Below, piece by piece: positions 1 to 6,702 of a stretch of 10,441 nt of DNA (position 1 is the stretch's first letter; each line of letters begins with the position of its first letter). The stretch is from JAYZDP01 sp036337765 (GTDB lineage: Bacteria > Acidobacteriota > Thermoanaerobaculia > Multivoradales > Multivoraceae): positions 1 to 10,441 of the forward strand of contig JAYZDP010000029.1 of NCBI GenBank assembly GCA_036337765.1, read 5' to 3'. The notes beneath the pieces were generated by a model. That model saw only the letters and a list, made by a program, of their open reading frames with translations, searched no databases and was not told the DNA's origin. The position numbers and the translations under genes were made by a program.

Positions 1-257
1 AGACCCCAAAAAGTTCCTCCGATGTCCACTTCTACCCCCCTCTAAGGATTAGATCCGTCCTACGAGGACCCGGTTCCCGCAGTTTGTGTTTCTTGCCTGA
101 GCGAACTTACCAAACGGACGTTAACAAGCCCCTTGAAGGTATGGCCGATTCAGAGGCCGACCGCACTTGGAAAATGAGGGCGAAATCCTAGCACGCAGAA
201 GAGAATTGCGGTCAAGAAACCAGTGGGCCGATTCGTGTCCTGCGAAGGCCTTGTGTT
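1..257. other. Left flank without a supportable gene
   Basis: This stretch lies downstream of ruvC and has visibly lower GC than the rest of the window. Plus-strand frame 3 is open from the left edge to a TAG at 189-191. Its 62 codons give a peptide that I do not recognise and that lacks the codon bias of the neighbouring genes, so it could be a chance opening or the last part of a truncated gene. A short perfect hairpin (GTCCT, loop ACG, AGGAC) lies at 57-69. The string GGCCGATTC occurs twice, near 144 and 227, which looks like coincidence. No tRNA fold or insertion-sequence end is visible. Confidence 0.4.
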
Positions 258-268
258 TCAAGCCCTTC
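244..268 (-). terminator. Hairpin spanning the ruvC stop codon, possible terminator
   Basis: Arms 244-253 and 259-268 form a 10-bp stem with one C:C mismatch and a 5-base loop. Read on the minus strand, the ruvC TGA (260-258) begins in the upstream arm and ends at the loop. No run of T follows on the minus strand, so this is not a classic intrinsic terminator. It could instead end or stabilise the yebC-ruvC transcript. This is inferred from complementarity alone. Confidence 0.35.
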
Positions 269-761
269 CCGCACCTCTTAGGCTGTCCATTCGGTAGCGT
301 TTCGCGCAGCACAGCGCGACGGCGATGGCGTCGGTTGTGTCCGCCGGTTTGGGGTTCGTTCGGTCGAGACCGAGCAGCAGCGTGACCATGCGCGCGACCT
401 CCTCCTTGCCGGCTCGTCCGGTGCCAGCGATGGCCGTCTTGACCTCGGCCGGAGCGTACTCGCTGATGTCGAGCTCATGCGTCGCCAGGCTTGCGAGGAT
501 CGCTCCCCGAGCTTGCGCGAGAACGATCAGTGAGCGCGGGTTGCGGCCGTAGAACGCGCTCTCGACGGCGGCCAGATCCGGCGCGAATCGGTCGACGATT
601 TCGCTGACGCCGCGGCCGAGCGCTGCGAGCCTCTGCGGCATCGGATCGCGCGTGGAGATCGAGATGCGTCCGTCGGCGACCAGGGTGTGGTTGCCGCCGC
701 TCGAGCGCAGAATGCCCCAGCCGGTGAAGCGGCTGCCCGGGTCGATGCCGAGGATGATCAT
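258..761 (-). CDS. ruvC: Crossover junction endodeoxyribonuclease RuvC
   Basis: RuvC is the Holliday-junction resolvase that nicks four-way DNA junctions symmetrically, working with the RuvAB branch-migration motor in recombinational repair. The 167-residue product is close to the usual family length. It opens with the family signature GIDPGS (residues 5-10), which contains catalytic Asp7. Glu67 lies in the AVESAFYGRN segment, and the C-terminal acidic pair is Asp141 and Asp144 in a PADTTDAIAVAL segment. All four metal-binding acidic residues are therefore present, as is a VK (107-108) matching the conserved lysine region. The ATG at 761-759 follows a GGAG Shine-Dalgarno about 4 bases upstream. 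The gene starts 28 bases after the yebC stop on the same strand, so the two are probably co-transcribed. That order is common in bacteria, but ruvA and ruvB do not follow here. Confidence 0.96.
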   Translation of the reverse strand: MIILGIDPGSRFTGWGILRSSGGNHTLVADGRISISTRDPMPQRLAALGRGVSEIVDRFAPDLAAVESAFYGRNPRSLIVLAQARGAILASLATHELDISEYAPAEVKTAIAGTGRAGKEEVARMVTLLLGLDRTNPKPADTTDAIAVALCCAKRYRMDSLRGAGRA

Positions 762-789
762 GGTCTCCGGCTGCCCTGAACGGAGCCGA

Positions 790-1530
790 TTAGGAGCCGG
801 CCAGGAGCGCCTCGTCGGCGTCGAAGTTGGCCCATACGTGCTGCACGTCTTCCTGATCTTCGAGCGCGTCCAGCAGCTTGATGACGCCGGAGAGGCCCTC
901 CTCGTCGAGCTCGATGTAGCTCTGCGGGATCATCGACAGCTCCTTGACCTCGAGCTCGACTCCGCGCTGCTCGAGCTCTTGGCGGACCCGAATGTAGTCC
1001 TCCATCGCGGTGAAGAGCTCGAAGCGATAGCCGTCGGCGGCGAAGTCGTCCACCCCGAGCTCCAGGGCGAGCTCCATCAGTGCGTCCTCCGTCATCTCGC
1101 CGCCGAGCAGGAAGTACCCTCTGCGGTCGAACATCCAATTGACGCAGCCCGCCTCGCCCAGCGAGCCGCCGAAGCGAGTGAAGAGGTGGCGGACCTCGCC
1201 GGTCGTGCGATTGCGATTGTCGGTCGCCGCCTCGACCAGCACCGCCACCCCGCCGGGTGCGTAGCCCTCGTAGTTGACTTCTTCGAGGATCGCACCGCCG
1301 AGCTCGCCGCTGCCCTTCTTGACCGCGCGGTCGATGTTGTCGGACGGAACGTTCGAGCCCTTGGCGTCCTGGATCGCGGCGCGCAGGCGGGGGTTGCCAT
1401 CGCGGTCGCCACCGCCGAGCCGCGACGCGATGGTGATCTCGCGCAGCAGCTTGGTGAAGATCTTGCCCCGCTTGGCGTCGGTGCGGGCCTTCTTGTGCTT
1501 GATGGTGCTCCACTTGCTGTGGCCAGACAC
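790..1530 (-). CDS. yebC: YebC/PmpR family (TACO1-like) regulatory protein
   Basis: Members of this family are cytosolic proteins described as DNA-binding transcriptional regulators (PmpR) and, more recently, as translation factors that ease ribosome stalling at proline-rich stretches (YebC, mitochondrial TACO1). The 246-residue length is typical. The N-terminus begins with the hallmark SGHSKW (2-7), then a conserved basic stretch IKHKKARTDAKRGKIF. The segment NVPSDNIDRAVKKGSGE and the motif YEGYAPGGVAVLVEA follow, as does NRNRT at the domain boundary. The start is GTG at 1530-1528, fixed by the MSGHSKW signature. No Shine-Dalgarno precedes it. Instead TAGAAT (1542-1537) sits exactly six bases upstream, which suggests a leaderless mRNA. 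The gene is divergent from accD across 85 bases and is followed by ruvC. Which molecular role it has here cannot be told from sequence. Confidence 0.96.
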   Translation of the reverse strand: MSGHSKWSTIKHKKARTDAKRGKIFTKLLREITIASRLGGGDRDGNPRLRAAIQDAKGSNVPSDNIDRAVKKGSGELGGAILEEVNYEGYAPGGVAVLVEAATDNRNRTTGEVRHLFTRFGGSLGEAGCVNWMFDRRGYFLLGGEMTEDALMELALELGVDDFAADGYRFELFTAMEDYIRVRQELEQRGVELEVKELSMIPQSYIELDEEGLSGVIKLLDALEDQEDVQHVWANFDADEALLAGS

Positions 1531-1536
1531 GAGGAA

Positions 1537-1542
1537 ATTCTA
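1537..1542 (-). promoter_or_regulatory. Putative -10 box for leaderless yebC
   Basis: TAGAAT on the minus strand matches five of six bases of TATAAT and ends six bases before the GTG start of yebC. With the usual -10 to start-site distance, transcription would begin at or next to the start codon. I see no convincing -35 hexamer. The same geometry occurs at the tldD-like gene (TACAAT at 6691-6696). Confidence 0.5.
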
Positions 1543-1615
1543 TCTGAGCAGGGCGAGCTTGCGAGCACGCCGGGCGGCGCGGACGCCGCTCGTAGCGATA
1601 AGCTTCGCCCTCGCG

Positions 1616-2460
1616 ATGACCTGGTTTCGCCGCAAGAAGGGCCCCGCCAAAGGCACCGGTGTGCGACAACGCAGCCAGGTGCCGGAGGGGCTGTGGCTGA
1701 AGTGCGAATCGTGCAAGGAGATCGTCTACTCGAAAGACCTGGAGGCGGCCAAGGGCGTCTGCCCGAAGTGCGAATATCACTTCCGGATGGACGCTCCGAG
1801 TCGCATCCGTATGTTGCTCGACGCGGAGCCCCCGAGCGAGCTCTACGGCGGGGTTCGCGCCGCCGATCCCCTCGAGTGGACTGACACCTTGAGCTACCGG
1901 GAGCGCTACCAGAGCCACCGCGAGCGCTTCGGAATGAACGAGGCGGTGATAGTGGTCGAGGGACGGCTGGAGGGATCGCCGATCGTGCTGGCGGTGATGG
2001 ATTTTCGTTTCATGGGTGGCTCGATGAGCTCCGGCGTCGGCGAGAAGATCACTCGGGCTGTCGAGCGCGCCATCGATCGGCGGTGGCCGCTCGTCATCGT
2101 CTCGGCATCGGGCGGGGCACGCATGCAGGAGGGAGCACTTTCGCTGATGCAGATGGCGAAGGTCTCGGCTGCGCTGTCGCGCCTGCGTGACGCGAGGCTG
2201 CCCTATCTCTCGGTTCTCACCGACCCCACCACTGCAGGAGTGATGGCCTCGTTCGCGATGCTGGGCGACGTCAATATCGCCGAGCCGGATGCGTTGATCG
2301 GCTTCACTGGCCAACGGGTGATCGAGCAGACCATCGGCGAGACGCTTCCCGAGGGCTTTCAGCGCAGCGAGTTTGTGAGGGACAAGGGCTTTCTCGACGT
2401 GGTCGTCTCCCGCCACGAGCTGCGCGCCACTTTGGGTCGCTGCCTGCGTCATCTCGGCGC

Positions 2461-2464
<4 letters not shown>
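1616..2464 (+). CDS. accD: Acetyl-CoA carboxylase carboxyltransferase subunit beta
   Basis: AccD pairs with AccA to form the carboxyltransferase of acetyl-CoA carboxylase. It moves carboxyl from carboxybiotin to acetyl-CoA and makes malonyl-CoA for fatty acid synthesis. The 282-residue product carries the four-cysteine zinc ribbon typical of bacterial AccD (Cys30, Cys33, Cys49, Cys52). The crotonase-like carboxyltransferase fold follows, with FMGGSMSSGVGEK (132-144), SGGARMQEG (165-173), TDPTTAGVMASF (202-213) and GFTGQRVIEQT (229-239). The ATG at 1616 is chosen because family members begin M-x-WF followed by lysine/arginine-rich residues, as here (MTWFRRKK). The same frame stays open upstream, but that part only shadows yebC. 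The stop overlaps the folC start, giving an accD-folC operon as in many bacteria. No accA is present in the window. Confidence 0.96.
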
Positions 2465-3801
<1,337 letters not shown>

Positions 3802-3835
3802 GCCGACGACCGCTTCAGCGACCGCCTGCTTCAGA

Positions 3836-3873
3836 GTGAACCTCGCAGGGTCCGCTCCGAAGGCGAGCTTCAC
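3836..3873. terminator. Hairpin between convergent folC and the small-protein gene
   Basis: Arms GTGAACCTCGC (3836-3846) and GCGAGCTTCAC (3863-3873) pair over 11 bases with one mismatch, around a 16-base loop. On the plus strand a pyrimidine-rich stretch (TACTTCTCTTCC) follows, so it could end the accD-folC transcript. It lies in the convergent gap and its right arm takes in the last base of the minus-strand gene's TAG (3875-3873), so it may act in both directions. The long loop and imperfect T tract keep this a candidate. Confidence 0.45.
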
Positions 3874-4238
3874 TACTTCTCTTCCCCTTCGCCGCCGTCC
3901 TCGGCCGCGTCCGAAGCGGCGGGTTCGTCGTCGGCCTCGACGCTCGCCTCGGGCGTTGCCGCGTCTGCGTCGCCCTCTTCGGCGGTGGCTTGTGTGGCCT
4001 CTTCTACGGGCTCGGGGCTCGCGGCCTCTTCGGCTACCGGCGGCGTTGCGGTCTCTTCAGGCTTTTCGACGACGGGTGGCGTGGGCACTGGTTTGGCCGC
4101 CGCCTTCTTCTTCACGGCCTTCTTGCGCTTCGAACCGCTCGCCTTGCTGCGCTGAGCCAGCTCCTCTTGGTGCTGGACTTTCAGCGCCTTCCGACGCCGA
4201 TGGCGCCGACGTCGTAGCTTTCGATCCTTCTCACGCAT
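3873..4238 (-). CDS. Small charge-segregated hypothetical protein
   Basis: I do not recognise this 121-residue protein. The first 50 residues are strongly basic, with an arginine cluster KLRRRRHRRRK at 7-17 and lysine runs near 38-48. A proline-rich linker (about 49-67) leads to an acidic Ala/Glu/Asp-rich tail ending GEGEEK. It has no Cys, Trp, Tyr, Phe, Ile or Asn, so it is probably disordered. There is no signal peptide or membrane segment. The basic head suggests nucleic-acid or ribosome binding, which is inference from composition only. The head loosely recalls short Arg/Lys-rich bacterial hypothetical proteins such as DUF6800, from memory and unchecked. Codons mostly end in G or C, as in its neighbours. 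No clear Shine-Dalgarno precedes the ATG, and a TACGAA lies five bases upstream. The opposite strand is also open, so a spurious low-complexity reading frame remains possible. Confidence 0.6.
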   Translation of the reverse strand: MREKDRKLRRRRHRRRKALKVQHQEELAQRSKASGSKRKKAVKKKAAAKPVPTPPVVEKPEETATPPVAEEAASPEPVEEATQATAEEGDADAATPEASVEADDEPAASDAAEDGGEGEEK

Positions 4239-4312
4239 GGCGATTCGTACTCTGCTGGACGTAGCCGGTCGGTCCGTTGGCGAACGGCGCGTAGCCTAAC
4301 CGTCACCCGCAT

Positions 4313-4331
4313 GCGGCGCAGCGCGCGCCGC
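4313..4331 (-). terminator. GC-rich hairpin just downstream of purE
   Basis: GCGGCGC (4313-4319) and GCGCCGC (4325-4331) form a perfect 7-bp stem with a 5-base loop, starting 15 bases beyond the purE stop on the minus strand. No T run follows in that direction, so it is a weak terminator candidate and may simply reflect high GC. The rest of the gap between purE and the small-protein gene (4239-4346) holds a CGTAGCC direct repeat near 4261 and 4290 and nothing else I can name. Confidence 0.3.
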
Positions 4332-4346
4332 GCTTTGGGTCGGTGC

Positions 4347-4850
4347 TCAGGACAGCTCCGCCTGGAGCTCCCGATCAGTGTCTCCGACCTTGCGCGCCAT
4401 CTCGACCTTGTAGTCGGCGAGCTTGGCGCGGATTGCCTCGTCCGCGGTAGCCATGATCTGCAGGGCCAGAAGCGCCGCATTGTCGGCGCGGCCGACGCCC
4501 ACCGTGGCGACCGGGATGCCCTTCGGCATCTGCACGATCGCCAGCAGGGAGTCGAAGCCGGATAGCGGACCGTTGGCGATCGGCACGCCGATGACGGGCA
4601 GCGTCGTGTGTGCGGCGACCACCCCCGGCAGATGCGCCGCGCCGCCCGCGGCGCCAATCAGGACCTCGATGCCACGGTCGCGCGCGCCGCTCGCCCACTC
4701 ACAGGCCTGCGCCGGCGTCCGGTGTGCAGAAAGGATTCGTACCTCCGAGCCAACACCGAAGTCGTCGAGAATCTTGCGGGCAGCCTCGACCACGGGCCAG
4801 TCGGACTTGCTTCCCATAACGATTCCTACCCGGGGATCTGCGCTCGACAT
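4347..4850 (-). CDS. purE: 5-(carboxyamino)imidazole ribonucleotide mutase PurE
   Basis: PurE converts N5-carboxyaminoimidazole ribonucleotide, the product of PurK, to 4-carboxy-5-aminoimidazole ribonucleotide in de novo purine synthesis. The 167-residue product has the class I length. It shows the phosphate-binding GIVMGSKSDWPV region (GSKSD at 13-17), the catalytic-histidine motif SAHRTP (His43, residues 41-46) and the glycine/alanine-rich GAAGGAAHLPGV (66-77), followed by TLPVIGVPI. The ATG at 4850-4848 is preceded by a perfect AGGAGG (4861-4856) with a 5-base spacer, the strongest Shine-Dalgarno in the window. purK, its usual neighbour, is not next to it. The gene sits downstream of the acyl-CoA carboxylase gene on the same strand, after 193 bases with their own promoter candidate and leader structure, so it is probably transcribed separately. 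Confidence 0.96.
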   Translation of the reverse strand: MSSADPRVGIVMGSKSDWPVVEAARKILDDFGVGSEVRILSAHRTPAQACEWASGARDRGIEVLIGAAGGAAHLPGVVAAHTTLPVIGVPIANGPLSGFDSLLAIVQMPKGIPVATVGVGRADNAALLALQIMATADEAIRAKLADYKVEMARKVGDTDRELQAELS

Positions 4851-4970
4851 TGATGCCTCCTATCGAGGGGCGGCAGCACTCACCGCTCCCAGCATGAGTG
4901 GCCGGGATGCCGCTGCCAGGGCTCCCGGTCCTTCCGGGCCTGCGCGGCGAGCGCCCCCCGGAGGGAAGGC
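4851..4970 (-). promoter_or_regulatory. Structured 5' leader upstream of purE
   Basis: Between the TAGAAT box (4976-4971) and the purE Shine-Dalgarno lies a GC-rich stretch with clear secondary structure. One hairpin is CCCGG, loop, CCGGG (4924-4928 with 4934-4938, a perfect 5 bp). A two-part stem pairs 4870-4875 with 4908-4913 (6 bp) and 4877-4882 with 4895-4900 (6 bp), with a single-base bulge on one side and a 7-base internal bulge on the other. The second structure ends about 9 bases upstream of the Shine-Dalgarno. It does not match the purine riboswitch core that I know. It may be a cis-regulatory leader or only GC-rich spacer. Confidence 0.35.
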
Positions 4971-4976
4971 ATTCTA
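4971..4976 (-). promoter_or_regulatory. Putative -10 box upstream of purE
   Basis: TAGAAT on the minus strand is identical to the box in front of yebC. It lies in the gap between the carboxylase gene and purE. A start site about 7 bases on would give a purE leader of roughly 110 bases. I see no good -35 match, so this is a single-element prediction. Confidence 0.4.
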
Positions 4977-5043
4977 GCGGGGGTCGTGGTATGAGCGCGG
5001 CACAGCTTCCACCGTCCTTCAGCCATGACTACCGCGGCCCCCG

Positions 5044-6600
5044 CTAGAGAGGGATGTTGCCGTGCTTCTTGGGGGGGACGCTGGCGCGTTTTGAGCCGAG
5101 CTGGCGGAGTGCTCGAATGATCTCGGGCCGGGTCTCGCGGGGCTTGATGATCGCGTCGACGTAGCCGCGCTCCGCTGCTATATAGGGGTTTGAGAATTTG
5201 TCGCGGTACTCCTCGACCAGGCCCTGCTTGACTGCGTCCGCGTCGTCGCCGGCGGCGCGGATCTCACGCCGGTAGAGAATGTTGACCGCGGCCTCGGGTC
5301 CGACAACCGCGATCTCGGCGTGCGGATAGGCGAGGTTGACGTCGGTACGAAGGTGCTTGGAGGCCATTACGCAGTACGCACCGCCGTACGCCTTGCGGGT
5401 GATGACGGTGATCTTGGGTACGGTCGCTTCTGCGAATGCGTACAGGAGCTTGGCGCCGTGCTTGATGATGCCGCCAAACTCCTGCTGCGTCCCGGGAAGG
5501 AAGCCGGGCACGTCCTCGAAAGTGACGAGCGGGATGTTGAACGCGTCGCAGAAGCGGACGAACCGAGCTCCCTTCAACGACGCGTCGATGTCGAGCACAC
5601 CCGCTAGGTAGCGCGGCTGGTTGGCGACGATGCCGACCGCGCGGCCGCCGAAGCGGGCGAAACCCACCACGATGTTGCGGGCGTAGTCCCTTTGCACTTC
5701 GAGAAAACGACCGTCGTCCGCCACGTGACCGATGAGCTCGGTGATGTCGTAGGGCTTGTTGGGCTCCTCGGGTACCAACGAGTCCAGGGCCTCCTCGACA
5801 CGGTCGGGATCGTCGTCAGTGTCGCGCACCGGCGGATCTTCGAGGTTGTTCGAGGGAAGGTACGAGAGCAGCTCTCGAACGCCAGCGATACAGGCGGCGT
5901 CATTCGGCATGGTGAAGTGGCTGACACCGCTCTTTGACGCGTGCGTCGCTGCACCGCCGAGCTCCTCCATCGTCACCTCTTCATGGGTCGCTGTCTTGAC
6001 GACGTCGGGACCGGTGACGAACATGTACGAGGTGTCGGCCACCATGCAGATGAAGTCAGTGATCGCCGGGGAGTACACCGCTCCCCCCGCGCAGGGGCCG
6101 AGGATGGCACTGATCTGTGGCACGACGCCGGAGGCCAGTGTGTTGCGCAGGAAGATGTCTGCGTAGCCACCGAGCGAGACCACGCCTTCCTGGATGCGGG
6201 CGCCGCCGCCGTCGTTTAACCCGATGAGCGGCGCGCCGTTCTCGACCGCGAGGTCCATGACCTTGCAGATCTTGCGCGCGTTGGTCTCCGACAGTGTGCC
6301 GCCGAAGACAGTGAAGTCCTGGGCGAACAGATAGACCAGCCGCCCGTCGATCGCCCCATAACCGCAGACCACTCCGTCGCCGGGAATCTGGCGCTGCTCC
6401 ATTCCGAAGTCGGTGCAACGATGCACGACGAGCGGGTCGATCTCGACGAAGGAGCCTGGGTCGAGCAGCAGATCGACGCGCTCGTGAGCCGTCAGCTTGC
6501 CGGCGTCATGCTGCTTCTGGATACGCTCTTCGCCGCCGCCGAGCCGCGACGCTTCGAGCCGGCGGTTGAGTTCTTCGAACTTGGCCTGATTCGAGCTCAT
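5044..6600 (-). CDS. pccB: Acyl-CoA (propionyl-CoA type) carboxylase carboxyltransferase beta subunit
   Basis: This is the carboxyltransferase subunit of a biotin-dependent short-chain acyl-CoA carboxylase. It transfers carboxyl from biotin to propionyl-CoA or a related acyl-CoA; the same fold serves as the alpha subunit of methylmalonyl-CoA decarboxylase (MmdA). The 518-residue length is typical. The N-terminal half has GKLTAHERVDLLLD, NDGGGARIQEGV (about 125-136) and the oxyanion-loop motif GPCAGGAVYSPA. The C-terminal half has NQPRYLAGVLDIDAS, DVPGFLPGTQQE and the second glycine loop RKAYGGAYCVM, and the protein ends KKHGNIPL as propionyl-CoA carboxylases do. The ATG at 6600-6598 is chosen because family homology begins there and AAGGA lies 3 bases upstream; the longer open frame is a shadow of the opposite strand. 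No biotin carboxylase or carrier gene is nearby. The exact acyl substrate is uncertain. Confidence 0.93.
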   Translation of the reverse strand: MSSNQAKFEELNRRLEASRLGGGEERIQKQHDAGKLTAHERVDLLLDPGSFVEIDPLVVHRCTDFGMEQRQIPGDGVVCGYGAIDGRLVYLFAQDFTVFGGTLSETNARKICKVMDLAVENGAPLIGLNDGGGARIQEGVVSLGGYADIFLRNTLASGVVPQISAILGPCAGGAVYSPAITDFICMVADTSYMFVTGPDVVKTATHEEVTMEELGGAATHASKSGVSHFTMPNDAACIAGVRELLSYLPSNNLEDPPVRDTDDDPDRVEEALDSLVPEEPNKPYDITELIGHVADDGRFLEVQRDYARNIVVGFARFGGRAVGIVANQPRYLAGVLDIDASLKGARFVRFCDAFNIPLVTFEDVPGFLPGTQQEFGGIIKHGAKLLYAFAEATVPKITVITRKAYGGAYCVMASKHLRTDVNLAYPHAEIAVVGPEAAVNILYRREIRAAGDDADAVKQGLVEEYRDKFSNPYIAAERGYVDAIIKPRETRPEIIRALRQLGSKRASVPPKKHGNIPL

Positions 6601-6647
6601 GGATCCTTGCCGGCGGGAGAGCGGATCGTATGACGCGCAGGACTGGC

Positions 6648-6653
6648 TGTATA
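6648..6653 (-). promoter_or_regulatory. Putative -10 box for the acyl-CoA carboxylase gene
   Basis: TATACA on the minus strand lies about 48 bases upstream of the carboxylase ATG, in the 102-base divergent gap shared with the tldD-like gene. It would give a leader of about 40 bases containing the AAGGA site. A TACGAT nearer the gene (about 6633-6628) is an alternative. No strong -35 is visible. Confidence 0.35.
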
Positions 6654-6690
6654 GCGACGCGGGGTGTCGTCGAGCAGGAGAGAACGAACT

Positions 6691-6696
6691 TACAAT
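6691..6696 (+). promoter_or_regulatory. Putative -10 box for the leaderless tldD-like gene
   Basis: TACAAT (five of six bases of TATAAT) ends exactly six bases before the GTG at 6703. That is the same spacing as TAGAAT to GTG at yebC. It implies transcription beginning at the start codon and supports choosing this GTG. No convincing -35 element is seen. Confidence 0.5.
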
Positions 6697-6702
6697 CGGT
6701 TC

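Noticed and set aside
121..312. 63-codon minus-strand open frame at the left flank
   Set aside because: It overlaps the 3' end of ruvC in another frame, has no recognisable motif and no start signal.
652..1884. Long plus-strand open frame of about 410 codons across ruvC, yebC and accD
   Set aside because: It overlaps three well-identified genes, has no recognisable motifs, and is explained by the antisense of GC-rich codons.
758..2452. Long minus-strand open frame of about 560 codons
   Set aside because: It lies opposite accD and in another frame of yebC; composition is Arg/Ala-rich shadow sequence without domain motifs.
4881..4973. 30-codon open frame within the purE leader on the minus strand
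   Set aside because: Its ATG overlaps the TAGAAT box and has no Shine-Dalgarno, so it would probably not be in the transcript; the peptide shows no attenuator-like codon run.
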